Source: JANMEX01 sp041751995
Lineage (GTDB): Bacteria > Pseudomonadota > Alphaproteobacteria > Rhizobiales > Rhizobiaceae
Assembly: GCA_041751995.1 (NCBI GenBank)
Contig: JBGSHY010000094.1
Coordinates: 1 to 40,267, forward strand
Direction of reading: 5' to 3'
DNA length: 40,267 bases
Position numbers and translations under genes: made by a program. Below, piece after piece: positions 23,888 through 32,623 of the stretch; position 1 is the stretch's first letter, and every line of letters begins with the position of its first letter. The notes below the pieces were generated by a model. That model saw nothing but the letters and a program-made list of their open reading frames with translations, had not been told where the DNA came from and did not search any database.

Positions 23888-24691
23888 TTGCAACAATTGG
23901 AATGGGGTGTTGAAGCACTTCCTGTGCTGACGCTGTTTGGCCATCCCGGGCATGAGTTGCTGATCGGACAGTTGCTTGCCGATTCACGGGCAACGGTCAC
24001 GTGGCTCTCCGATGGTTCCGGAGGTGCACATTCGGCGAGAAGCCCATATACCCGGATGTTTCTCGAGGAGTGCAATTGCACAGTTGGACCTGTTCACGGA
24101 TTTGCCTCTGACCGGCGCTTTTATGAGGCGATCATGGCGGGTGATATAGGGTTTCTTGATCCAATATGTGCGTCACTTGAAAATGCCATGCTTCAATTGA
24201 AGCCGACTGCAATACTCACTGACCCGATGGAGTATTTCAATCCTCTGCACGACCTCGCCAACACTCTGGCAGATATACTCATCACAAAGGCCGCAAGCCG
24301 CGGGGAAAAAATCGCCAAACTCGTCTATGCCAACGAATATCCGGAGCTTTATGAAACAGCCGAGGCCGCAATCACACGGGTTTTGACGTCAGGCGAACAG
24401 GTTGCACAACGGCGACGCCTCGAGGCCTACACACCGCTCCACGCGGAGTGGAAACGCATGGAGGCTGATGGAAAGCTGGCTTCTATGCATATCGAAAGGC
24501 TTTTTCCTGATCCGGTTCGCCTCGGTTCAATCCCGCCCGCACGCGAAACCCGTTTCAAGTCCGCATTTTACGAAGACTATGGCAGGGCGGCCGTAAAAAA
24601 GGGAACATATAAATCCTGTTTGACCTTCGCTGACCACGCGCTTCCCTATGCCAAACGATTGGTCGCACATCACATTGGAACAGGCATATGA
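23888..24691 (+). CDS. PIG-L/LmbE-like deacetylase, divergent
   Basis: A 267-residue protein from a TTG start. The N-terminal Rossmann-like part has LFGHPGHELLIG (HPGHE at 19-23), which takes the place of the PIG-L motif AHPDDE. It continues with DGSGG (42-46) and DPMEYFNPLHD (112-122), where PIG-L enzymes carry their third zinc ligand in an HPDH-type motif. PIG-L proteins remove N-acetyl groups from GlcNAc-linked sugars using zinc. The HPGHE/EYFNPLHD form belongs to a poorly described branch found next to glycosyltransferases. A deacetylase on a sugar is inferred, not shown; one metal-binding Asp is replaced by Gly. It overlaps the glycosyltransferase gene by four bases. GC is below that of the neighbouring core genes. 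Confidence 0.65.
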   Translation: MQQLEWGVEALPVLTLFGHPGHELLIGQLLADSRATVTWLSDGSGGAHSARSPYTRMFLEECNCTVGPVHGFASDRRFYEAIMAGDIGFLDPICASLENAMLQLKPTAILTDPMEYFNPLHDLANTLADILITKAASRGEKIAKLVYANEYPELYETAEAAITRVLTSGEQVAQRRRLEAYTPLHAEWKRMEADGKLASMHIERLFPDPVRLGSIPPARETRFKSAFYEDYGRAAVKKGTYKSCLTFADHALPYAKRLVAHHIGTGI

Positions 24692-25614
24692 ACATCGTCA
24701 TTTGCAACATCCAGATGACCGCACGTTCGGGCACCGAAATTGTCACACGTGACCTGGCGCTCGGGTTGAAGCGCCGGGGGCATGATGTTTCAGTCCTGAC
24801 ACCCCAGCCCGCCGGTGTTTTGGCGGATGAACTTCGCACCAAAGGTGTTCCTGTTTTCGGCGATGTTCTGGAATTGGAGAAGCCGGATGTTGTCCATATA
24901 AACCATATGGACAGTGCCAAGGAGTTGCTCGCCCGGTTTCCGGATGTTCCGGCTATTTTCGTCTGTCACGACGCGACGACCGACCACAGCTACGGCAGTT
25001 CGCAGCCAGCCATAGTCGCGTTCTTCGGTGTATCTGATGCTTGCCGTGACCGTGTCGCGGAAGATACCGGAATCCCCTTGGCCCAGATATCGCTGCTGCC
25101 GAATTACATTGATCTTGAACTGATCCCTCAGCGCAACGACCGTTTGCCCCTCCTCCCACGACGCTGGTTGTTTGTCGCAGAAAAGTATCAAAGCGATATC
25201 CTGCAGGCCAAGCTTGAAAAAGTTGCAACATTCTACAGGGCAAAACTGGACACGGTAGGTCCATGGGTCGGAAAACTGATTGAAGATTTGCCAGCCCATT
25301 TTCTCGGCTACGATCTCGTTTTTGCATCCGCCCGATGCGCAATTGAGGCCGCTGCAACAGGGGCCGGCGTGATTGTATGTGATCCGCGCGGCCTTGGAGG
25401 ATTTCTGACTCCTGCACTGTGGCGCGAAACAGGACATCACAATCTGGGGCTCGGCGGATTTTCCGGACCAAGCGACTTATCTCCCCTCAAGTGGGAAGTC
25501 CTTCGGTGGAACCCGTGGAAAGCTGCGGCAGTGAGCAAGACTATACGATCCGAAAGAGCGCTTTCCTCAGGCCTCAACAAGATCGAAGATATATATCGCA
25601 AAGCAATCTGCTAA
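24688..25614 (+). CDS. GT4-like glycosyltransferase with incomplete EX7E motif
   Basis: A 308-residue GT-B type protein. The N-terminal half is typical of GT4 enzymes (IVICNIQMTARSGTEIVTRD, GLKRRGHDVSVLTP, DVVHINHMD, FVCHDATTD, SLLPNYID). The C-terminal half is short. The donor-binding EX7E motif keeps only its second Glu (Glu220 in CAIEAAATGAGVIVCDPRG); the first position is Phe212. The GLGGFLTP segment after it is also unlike classical GT4. It may be a specialised or inactive donor site. It is coupled to the deacetylase by an ATGA overlap. The sulfotransferase gene follows after 19 bases, so the three look like one operon. Donor and acceptor unknown. Confidence 0.7.
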   Translation: MNIVICNIQMTARSGTEIVTRDLALGLKRRGHDVSVLTPQPAGVLADELRTKGVPVFGDVLELEKPDVVHINHMDSAKELLARFPDVPAIFVCHDATTDHSYGSSQPAIVAFFGVSDACRDRVAEDTGIPLAQISLLPNYIDLELIPQRNDRLPLLPRRWLFVAEKYQSDILQAKLEKVATFYRAKLDTVGPWVGKLIEDLPAHFLGYDLVFASARCAIEAAATGAGVIVCDPRGLGGFLTPALWRETGHHNLGLGGFSGPSDLSPLKWEVLRWNPWKAAAVSKTIRSERALSSGLNKIEDIYRKAIC

Positions 25615-25633
25615 GTTTTGCGGGAGCAGCAGC

Positions 25634-26359
25634 ATGGGCTCGTGGTCATTTCTCCGGCAATTGCTGGCGCCATTCCAAAATGAACGCATGAAGGGTTATG
25701 CGATCTGCACCGCGCCCCGCAGCGGCAGCAATTTTCTTTGTCAGCTTCTGGCCAGCACCGGGAAGCTCGGCGCGCCATTGGAGTATTTCAATGGTTCCAG
25801 CCGACGGGTGCTTGATGATCCCTTTTACCCGGATGATCCCAGGAAACAGATTGAAAAAATCCGGACTTCAGGTGCCACTCCAAACCGGATCTATGGGCTG
25901 AAACTGTTCATGTATCAAAACGAACTTGTCTCCAGTGAAATTGCTTGGGCTGATATTCTTCCCGACCTCCATTTCATCTCGTTGCGTCGCAACGATGTCA
26001 TTGGTCAGGCTATTTCCTGGTCAAGAGCCGAGCAAACGGGGCAATACCGTGCATCTCAGTTCGCCAAGGCTGTCCCGGTTTACAGTGCAGAACATATTGC
26101 AACGCAGATGCAGCGTATCAGGCATGAAAACACGGGCTGGGATGCATACTTCGAAGCGAATAATATCCACCCGTTGCGACTCATCTATGAAGAGGTCGAG
26201 GCCGACCCCCAGTCAGCAATTGATAGAGTCGCGACATTTATCGGTGTCGATACTCCCTGTCTTGTGGATCTTAAAAAGGTTTCCGTCGTGCGGCAATCCG
26301 ACTCTATTTCGGCGGCCTGGCGTGAACGGTTCCTCAGCGGTCAGCCAGATCCAGGATAG
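25634..26359 (+). CDS. Stf0-type sulfotransferase
   Basis: A 241-residue PAPS-dependent sulfotransferase. The 5'-phosphosulfate loop is ICTAPRSGSNFLCQLL (24-39), followed by TGKLGAPLEYFN. The 3'-phosphate motif is SLRRNDVIGQAISWSRAEQT (116-135), and RLIYEEVEADP matches the late Stf0 block. Stf0 of mycobacteria makes trehalose-2-sulfate; rhizobial sulfotransferases modify surface polysaccharide or lipid. The acceptor here is unknown; with a deacetylase and a glycosyltransferase just upstream, a sulfated surface glycan or glycolipid is the natural inference. GGGAG precedes the ATG at 25634. It ends 31 bases before the convergent priA stop. Confidence 0.85.
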   Translation: MGSWSFLRQLLAPFQNERMKGYAICTAPRSGSNFLCQLLASTGKLGAPLEYFNGSSRRVLDDPFYPDDPRKQIEKIRTSGATPNRIYGLKLFMYQNELVSSEIAWADILPDLHFISLRRNDVIGQAISWSRAEQTGQYRASQFAKAVPVYSAEHIATQMQRIRHENTGWDAYFEANNIHPLRLIYEEVEADPQSAIDRVATFIGVDTPCLVDLKKVSVVRQSDSISAAWRERFLSGQPDPG

Positions 26360-26390
26360 TGATCATTGCCGATCCGGGTTCGGGCGCCCT

Positions 26391-28577
26391 CTAAAGAAAA
26401 CTCTGCGGGTCGATATCGACTTGCACCATCAAATTGCCGCGCACTTTCGGGCCGGCTTTGAGCATCTGCCGGATGAACCCTTGCAGATCGGCCTTGCGGC
26501 TGCCGCGCACGATCAGACGGAAACGGTGCCGCCCGCGGATCAGCGCCAGCGGTGCTTCTGCGGGGCCCAGCACTTCGATGCCTTCGGTTTGCGGCACGGC
26601 CAAACGCAAACCACGGGCATGGGCTTCCGCTTCTTGACGCGTGTTGGCTGAGACGATGATACCTGCCAATCGTCCGAACGGCGGCAGGCCGCCATTTTCG
26701 CGTTCGCGGGTCTCGCGCTCGTAGAAAGCCTCTACATCGCCAGAGACGATGGCCTTCATCACGGGATGGTCCGGCTGATAGGTCTGGATAAGGCCGGTGG
26801 AAGCCTTGCCTGTCCGCCCAGCTCGGCCCGTCACCTGGCTCAAAAGCTGGAATGTCCGTTCTGCGGCGCGCGGGTCTCCGTTTGCGAGGCCGAGATCAGC
26901 GTCCACCACGCCGACCAGCGTCATGTTGGGGAAATTGTGCCCCTTGGCGACCAGCTGCGTGCCGATGACAATGTCAGCGTCACCCTTGGCGATGGCTTCG
27001 AGTTCCAGCCGCAGCCGCTTGACGCCGCCAAGAAGGTCCGACGACAGCACCAGGATGCGCGCGTCCGGAAAATGTCCCGCCGCCTCTTCGGCGATGCGCT
27101 CGATGCCGGGGCCACAGGCGACGAGATGATCGAACGTGCCACACTCGGGGCAGGCGTCCGGGCGCCTCTCGTCATGGCCGCAGTGATGGCAGACCAGTTT
27201 GCCCTTGAACCGGTGCTCAACCAGCCAGCTGGAGCAATCCGGGCACTGGAACCGGTGGCCGCACACCCGGCACAGCGTCAGCGGCGCATAGCCGCGCCGG
27301 TTGAGGAACAGCAGCGACTGTTCGCCCTTGGCCAGCGTCTTGCCGATTTCAGTCAACAGCACCGGAGACAAAAACCCGCCGCGCTGCGGCGGATGGCGGC
27401 GCATGTCGATGGATTTCAGCGTCGGCAGGCTGGCGTCGGCAAACCGGGCGGGCAGGACGACGCGCTTGTAGCGCCCTTGCGCAGCATTGACCCGACTTTC
27501 AATCGACGGCGTCGCTGATGACAAGACGACGGGGAAATTGCCGATGCGCCCGCGCACCACTGCCATGTCGCGGGCATTGTAGAACACCCGGTCCTCCTGC
27601 TTGAAGGCCGGATCATGCTCTTCGTCAACAACGATCAGGCCAAGTTCCTTGAACGGCAGGAACAGCGCCGAGCGGGCCCCGGCGACTACCCGCACCCTGC
27701 CCTCCGCCGCTTGGCGCCAGACCTTTTCGCGCACCTTCGGCGCAAGATCGGAATGCCATTCGGCAGGCTTTGCCCCGAACCGGTCCTGAAACCGCTCGAG
27801 AAACGCATGCGTCAAGGCGATTTCCGGCAGCAGGATCAACACCTGTTTCCCCGCCTTCAGCGCCGCCGCGATGGCTTCAAAGTAAACCTCGGTCTTGCCC
27901 GATCCGGTGATGCCGTCGATCAGGGTGACTGAAAATCCGCCACCCGAAACCGTTGCCGCCAATTCGTCCGCAGCCGTCTTTTGACCGTCCGACAGCGACT
28001 GCCCGCCATAGTCCGGGTCCGGCAGCGGCACGACGGCTTGGGCCGGGAGTTCGGTCGCGTCAAACACGCCCTGCTCATGCAGCCCGTCAATCACTGTCGC
28101 CGAAACGCCTGCCGCATGCGCTAGGCCCGTGCGGGTCCAGGCCATGCCATCCTGCGCCAGTTCCAGAACACGGCTGCGCGCTGATGTCAGCCTTTCCGGC
28201 TTGTGACCGGTGTAAACCAGCGCCGCAATCGGCGGCTCCGGATCGAAGGCAGCAGGCGCGCGCAAGGCCATCCGCGCGACAAGTCCGAGTGGCGAAATCG
28301 TGTAGTCCGCGATCCATTCGATGAACCGGCGCATCTCGTCATTCAGCGGCGGGCAATCGAAAATCTGCGTGACGCTTTTCAGCTTCTTTGGATCGACAGC
28401 ATCCGCCTCGCCGTCCCACACCACGCCAAACACTTCGCGCGGCCCGAGCGGTACTTGCACAATCGATCCGGCGACCGCGTCCCGCCCAAGCGGAAGGGCA
28501 TAGGAATAGGCGCGCTCTGCCGGCATGGGCACCAGCACGGGCACGATTTTTCTTGGAGGATGCGAATCTTGGTTCAT
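26391..28577 (-). CDS. priA: Primosomal protein N' (replication restart helicase PriA)
   Basis: A 728-residue 3'-to-5' DNA helicase that reloads the replisome at stalled forks. The N-terminal 3'-binding domain begins VPVLVPMPAERAYSYALPLG. Helicase motifs include Walker A GITGSGKTEVY, VVDEEHDPAFKQED and FLNRRGYAP. The zinc region has eight Cys in CRVCGHRFQCPDC, CHHCG and CPECG. VTGRAGRTGKASTGLIQTYQ is motif VI. I chose the ATG at 28577, where conserved sequence starts; a longer in-frame N-terminus from 28700 looks unrelated. It is divergent from fsa. In related genomes priA usually lies next to atpH; here the glycan cluster and the DUF4345-like gene lie between. Confidence 0.96.
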   Translation of the reverse strand: MNQDSHPPRKIVPVLVPMPAERAYSYALPLGRDAVAGSIVQVPLGPREVFGVVWDGEADAVDPKKLKSVTQIFDCPPLNDEMRRFIEWIADYTISPLGLVARMALRAPAAFDPEPPIAALVYTGHKPERLTSARSRVLELAQDGMAWTRTGLAHAAGVSATVIDGLHEQGVFDATELPAQAVVPLPDPDYGGQSLSDGQKTAADELAATVSGGGFSVTLIDGITGSGKTEVYFEAIAAALKAGKQVLILLPEIALTHAFLERFQDRFGAKPAEWHSDLAPKVREKVWRQAAEGRVRVVAGARSALFLPFKELGLIVVDEEHDPAFKQEDRVFYNARDMAVVRGRIGNFPVVLSSATPSIESRVNAAQGRYKRVVLPARFADASLPTLKSIDMRRHPPQRGGFLSPVLLTEIGKTLAKGEQSLLFLNRRGYAPLTLCRVCGHRFQCPDCSSWLVEHRFKGKLVCHHCGHDERRPDACPECGTFDHLVACGPGIERIAEEAAGHFPDARILVLSSDLLGGVKRLRLELEAIAKGDADIVIGTQLVAKGHNFPNMTLVGVVDADLGLANGDPRAAERTFQLLSQVTGRAGRTGKASTGLIQTYQPDHPVMKAIVSGDVEAFYERETRERENGGLPPFGRLAGIIVSANTRQEAEAHARGLRLAVPQTEGIEVLGPAEAPLALIRGRHRFRLIVRGSRKADLQGFIRQMLKAGPKVRGNLMVQVDIDPQSFL

Positions 28578-28668
28578 TAAGGCGTGACCTTGGCTAAGCC
28601 TTTCGATAAAGAAAAGCCATGTTTCGCGCCAACCGCGCGCGTATCGTTTTTTTGGGAAGGAAAATCCG

Positions 28669-29322
28669 ATGAAGTTTTTTGTTGATACCGCCGACGTCAA
28701 GGAAATCCGCGAACTGGAATCCTATGGCCTGCTGGATGGCGTGACGACCAATCCATCGCTGATCCTCAAATCCGGCCGTCCGATGATCGAAGTGATCGAG
28801 GAAATCTGTTCGGTTGTGAAGGGCGACGTGTCCGCAGAAGTGGCGTCAATCGACTATGACAGCATGCTGAAAGAAGCGGCTGTTCTGAAGAAGATTGCCA
28901 AAAACGTCGTCATCAAACTTCCGTTGACCTGGGATGGCCTCAAGGCTTGCAAGAAGCTGTCCGATGAAGGCACCAAGACCAACGTGACTCTGTGCTTTGC
29001 CGCCAACCAGGCTTTGCTCGCTGCCAAGGCCGGGGCCACCTACATTTCGCCGTTCATCGGACGTCTTGACGACATCCACCTCAACGGCATGGAGCTGATC
29101 GCCGAAATCCGCACCATCTACGACAATTACGATTTCAAGACCCAGATCCTCGCCGCGTCCATCCGCACCGTCAATCATGTCAAGGAAGCCGCGCTGATCG
29201 GCGCCGATGTGGTGACGGTTCCGGCAGCGACCATCAAAGCGCTGGTCAATCACCCACTGACCGACAAGGGCCTCGCCGCGTTCGTCGCCGACTGGGCCAA
29301 GACTGGTCAGAAAATCGGCTGA
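28669..29322 (+). CDS. fsa: Transaldolase / fructose-6-phosphate aldolase family (MipB/TalC)
   Basis: A 217-residue short transaldolase-family enzyme. The Schiff-base lysine is Lys83 in VVIKLPLT. Seen also: MKFFVDTADVKEIREL, GVTTNPSLI, TLCFAANQALLAAKAGATYISPF and ASIRTVNHVKEAALIGADVVT. Members act either as transaldolase in the pentose phosphate pathway or as fructose-6-phosphate aldolase. The two cannot be told apart from motifs alone, and the Rhizobiales copy is usually annotated as transaldolase. GGGAAGG precedes the ATG. A bidirectional terminator follows. Confidence 0.92.
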   Translation: MKFFVDTADVKEIRELESYGLLDGVTTNPSLILKSGRPMIEVIEEICSVVKGDVSAEVASIDYDSMLKEAAVLKKIAKNVVIKLPLTWDGLKACKKLSDEGTKTNVTLCFAANQALLAAKAGATYISPFIGRLDDIHLNGMELIAEIRTIYDNYDFKTQILAASIRTVNHVKEAALIGADVVTVPAATIKALVNHPLTDKGLAAFVADWAKTGQKIG

Positions 29323-29343
29323 TCTTCAGAGCTTCACCAAATG

Positions 29344-29374
29344 AAAAAGGCGGGTCCGAATGGCCCGCCTTTTT
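29344..29374. terminator. Bidirectional intrinsic terminator between fsa and lptE
   Basis: AAAAA-GGCGGG, a 9-base loop, and CCCGCC-TTTTT (stem 29349-29354 with 29364-29369, T-tract 29370-29374). With an A-tract on one side and a T-tract on the other it can end both the fsa and the convergent lptE/leuS transcripts. Confidence 0.85.
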
Positions 29375-29395
29375 GTTTGTCTGAATTCAGATGGC

Positions 29396-29929
29396 TTACT
29401 TGGACAAGTCCGCCGCAATTGCCAATTTCAGCATATCCGCCAATTCCCGCGCTGCACGGTTTTCGGCATCGCGCTGCGCCCGCAATGTTGCAAACTGCTG
29501 CAGGGGGCGGTCGAACGAAGCCGTCGCGGTCCGCTTGCCTGTTGCGACTTGCTGGCCGGACATATCCTTCAGCACATACAGCGACGTCAAAACCACGCTG
29601 CCGGCCGTCGGCTGACCGGCATTGCCCGGCGCATTCTGGATTGCCGCCACGGACAGGGTCTGCGACGTCACGCCAAGGTCAAGCGTGTAAGCCGGGCTTG
29701 CCGGTTCTCCTGCGCCGCCTGAAAGACCGAAGATCAAATGGTTGCGGACCTCCTGCGCCAAGCGGTTGTCAACTTCGTTGACCGAAATCGAATTCAGCGC
29801 AGCATTGGTGGTGGTTCCGAGCGCATTTGGAGCAGCATCCGAATAGAGCGGACGTACCTGACAACCGGCAAGCGCGATCATCGCGCAGGAAAGTGCGACC
29901 CTGAGGCCATTCATTCTAGACAACGACAT
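29396..29929 (-). CDS. lptE: LPS assembly lipoprotein LptE
   Basis: A protein of about 177 residues. It has a lipoprotein signal: a hydrophobic stretch then ALAGC, with VRPLYSDA after the Cys, the typical start of alphaproteobacterial LptE. LptE plugs LptD in the outer membrane and helps insert lipopolysaccharide. The rest (AQEVRNHLIFGLSGG, YTLDLGVTSQTLSV, DMSGQQVATGKRTATASFDRPLQQFA) fits the family. I chose the ATG at 29929, which overlaps the leuS end and has GAGGAT in front; an ATG at 29914 is an alternative. The leuS-lptE order is conserved in Rhizobiales, with holA often next; holA is not here. Confidence 0.88.
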   Translation of the reverse strand: MSLSRMNGLRVALSCAMIALAGCQVRPLYSDAAPNALGTTTNAALNSISVNEVDNRLAQEVRNHLIFGLSGGAGEPASPAYTLDLGVTSQTLSVAAIQNAPGNAGQPTAGSVVLTSLYVLKDMSGQQVATGKRTATASFDRPLQQFATLRAQRDAENRAARELADMLKLAIAADLSK

Positions 29930-32522
29930 TGACGATCCTCTGCGGCACGACAATCACCTTCTTGGGCTTGGCCCCGACAAGCGCAGCCTGCACGAAATCC
30001 AGCGCCAGCACTGCCTGTTCGACGGCAGATTGGTCTGCGTCGCGGGCAATTGTCAAATCACCCTTCTTCTTGCCATTGACCTGAACCGGCATGGTGACAT
30101 CATTTTCAACAATGAGCGCCGGATCGAACAACGGCCAGTCGGCATCCGCAATCATGCCGCTGTTTCCAAGCACCGTCCAGCATTCCTCCGCCAGATGCGG
30201 CATCATCGGCGCGATCAGCTGAACAAGAATGTTTGACGCCTCCTTGGCGGCGGCCGCCGTCACATTATCCGCCTTGCCTGCGGCAATCGCCGACAATGCA
30301 GGGTGCAGCGTGTTGACCAGTTCATAAATGCGCGCGACGGCCTTGTTGAACGATAGCCGGTCGATATCCTCGCCGACCGCTTTCAGCGTCTTGTGGGCCG
30401 CCTTGCGGATAATTCCCGCATCACCGTCAGCACCTTTTGCAATACCGGCCGCCTTCAAACCGTCAGCCGCCTCACCGATTAGACGCCAGATGCGCTGGAC
30501 AAAGCGGTGCGCGCCTTCAACACCCGATTCCGTCCAGATCACATCCCGCTCGGGCGGGGAATCCGACAGCATGAACCAGCGCGCCGTGTCAGCGCCGTAG
30601 GAGGCAATGATGTCATCGGGGTCAATGGTGTTCTTCTTCGACTTCGACATCTTTTCAATCGAGCCGATTTCAACAGCTGTTCCGTCAGAAAGCATCTTCG
30701 CCCGCCGCGTGTCGCCTTCACCCTCGATCAGGATTTCCGAAGGCTGCACCCAGCCGCCCGCGTTGCGGTAGGTCTCGTGGACGACCATGCCTTGCGTGAA
30801 CAGTCCCTTGAACGGCTCTTTCACGCCAAGATGGCCCGTCGCGCTCATCGCCCGGGCAAAGAAGCGGGAATAGAGAAGGTGCAAAATCGCATGCTCGATG
30901 CCGCCGATATACTGGTCCACCGGCAGCCACGCGTCGGCGGCTTTGCGATCCGTCGGCTCATTCATCCATGGCGCGGTGAAGCGGGCATAGTACCAGGACG
31001 AGTCAACAAACGTGTCCATCGTGTCGGTCTCGCGCCGCGCCGCCTTGCCGCACTGCGGACAATTGACATGCCGCCAAGTCGGATGACGATCAAGCGGATT
31101 GCCCGGACGGTCAAACTCGATGTCGTCAGGCAGCTTGACCGGCAGGTCTTTCTTCGGCACCGGCACCACGCCGCAAGCTTCACAGTGGATCACAGGGATC
31201 GGGCAGCCCCAATAGCGCTGGCGCGAAATGCCCCAGTCGCGCAGCTTGAACTGCACTTTCCTCTGCGCTTGCGCGGCATTGCCAAGATTGATCTGTTCGA
31301 GGCGAGCCGCAATGTCATCAAACGCCGCTTCCGGCGTCATTCTGTCAAGGAAGCGCGAATTCACCATCAGCCCGTCGCCGTCATACGGCTTGTCGCCGAC
31401 TGTCCAGTCCGCACCCTCATTTATGGGACGGACAACCGTCGTGATCGGCAGGCCGTATTTGGTGGCGAAGTCAAAGTCGCGCTGGTCATGCGCAGGACAG
31501 CCGAAAATCGCGCCGGTGCCATATTCCATCAAGACGAAATTGGCGACATAGACCGGGACCAGCCAATCGGGATCAAACGGATGGCGGACACGAACGCCTG
31601 TGTCGAAACCCATCTTCTCGGCTGTTTCCAGTGCGGCGACAGACGTGCCCATCTGGCGGCACTTGTCGGAGAACGCGGCCAAATCCTTATTGGTCTCGGC
31701 CAAGGCTTTCGCCAAAGGATGATCGGCGGCAATGGCGAGGAACGACGCGCCAAACAGCGTGTCCGGACGAGTGGTGTAGACCTCAATCTCGGTCGCAGGC
31801 GCATCGCCCGCCACTTCCCATCGCAGTTGCAGCCCTTCGGACTTGCCGATCCAGTTCTTCTGCATCAGCCGGACTTTTTCCGGCCAGTCCGGCAATTCGT
31901 CGAGTGAAGCCAGTAGGTCTTCGGAAAAATCGGTGATCTTGAAGAACCACTGCACCAGATCGCGCTGCTCGACTAGGGCGCCCGAACGCCAGCCACGCCC
32001 GTCAATGACCTGCTCGTTGGCGAGCACCGTCATGTCTTCCGGATCCCAATTGACCTTGGACTGCTTGCGGTAAACCAGGCCCTTGTAGAGGAAATCAACA
32101 AACAGCATTTGCTGGCGATGATAATAATCGACGTCGCAAGTGGCGAACTCGCGCGACCAGTCAAGCGACAGGCCCATCGACTTCAGCTGCCGCTTCATCA
32201 CGGCAATGTTCTGGTAGGTCCAGTCCTTGGGATGCACCTTGTTCTGCATCGCCGCATTTTCCGCCGGCATGCCGAACGCGTCCCAGCCCATCGGGTGGAG
32301 CACATTGTAGCCGCGCGCCCGCTTGGTGCGAGCAACGACATCGCCCATCGTATAATTGCGCACATGGCCCATGTGGATGCGCCCGGACGGATAGGGGAAC
32401 ATCTCAAGGACGTAGTATTTCTCGCGCGGGTCGTCATTGTCAGTTTCAAACAGCTTGGCCTCGTCCCAGGCTTTCTGCCAGCGGGATTCAGCGTCGCGCG
32501 GATTGTAGCGTTCGGTTGCCAT
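29916..32522 (-). CDS. leuS: Leucyl-tRNA synthetase
   Basis: An 868-residue class I synthetase. The HIGH motif appears as PYPSGRIHMGHVRNYTMGD and the KMSKS motif as IEKMSKSKKNTIDPDDII. The CP1 editing domain is present (EVYTTRPDTLFGASFLAIAA). The zinc-type insert has paired Cys (HCEACGVVPVP, NCPQCG), and the tRNA-binding C-terminal domain ends with KKVIVVPQRIVNVVV. Length and motifs are normal. It is divergent from the PLP homeostasis gene and overlaps lptE. Confidence 0.98.
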   Translation of the reverse strand: MATERYNPRDAESRWQKAWDEAKLFETDNDDPREKYYVLEMFPYPSGRIHMGHVRNYTMGDVVARTKRARGYNVLHPMGWDAFGMPAENAAMQNKVHPKDWTYQNIAVMKRQLKSMGLSLDWSREFATCDVDYYHRQQMLFVDFLYKGLVYRKQSKVNWDPEDMTVLANEQVIDGRGWRSGALVEQRDLVQWFFKITDFSEDLLASLDELPDWPEKVRLMQKNWIGKSEGLQLRWEVAGDAPATEIEVYTTRPDTLFGASFLAIAADHPLAKALAETNKDLAAFSDKCRQMGTSVAALETAEKMGFDTGVRVRHPFDPDWLVPVYVANFVLMEYGTGAIFGCPAHDQRDFDFATKYGLPITTVVRPINEGADWTVGDKPYDGDGLMVNSRFLDRMTPEAAFDDIAARLEQINLGNAAQAQRKVQFKLRDWGISRQRYWGCPIPVIHCEACGVVPVPKKDLPVKLPDDIEFDRPGNPLDRHPTWRHVNCPQCGKAARRETDTMDTFVDSSWYYARFTAPWMNEPTDRKAADAWLPVDQYIGGIEHAILHLLYSRFFARAMSATGHLGVKEPFKGLFTQGMVVHETYRNAGGWVQPSEILIEGEGDTRRAKMLSDGTAVEIGSIEKMSKSKKNTIDPDDIIASYGADTARWFMLSDSPPERDVIWTESGVEGAHRFVQRIWRLIGEAADGLKAAGIAKGADGDAGIIRKAAHKTLKAVGEDIDRLSFNKAVARIYELVNTLHPALSAIAAGKADNVTAAAAKEASNILVQLIAPMMPHLAEECWTVLGNSGMIADADWPLFDPALIVENDVTMPVQVNGKKKGDLTIARDADQSAVEQAVLALDFVQAALVGAKPKKVIVVPQRIVNVVV

Positions 32523-32623
32523 GAACGGTCATTCTCTGCAAATAGGGGTCAGATTTTGGCGGACCTTCACCATGATTGGGCGAAGGCGTCAACAGGATTG
32601 GCTAGAGCGAAGTGGGAAAGATC

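Noticed and set aside
30507..31907. Long plus-strand frame over leuS
   Set aside because: Antisense shadow of a conserved synthetase; no ribosome site or family resemblance.
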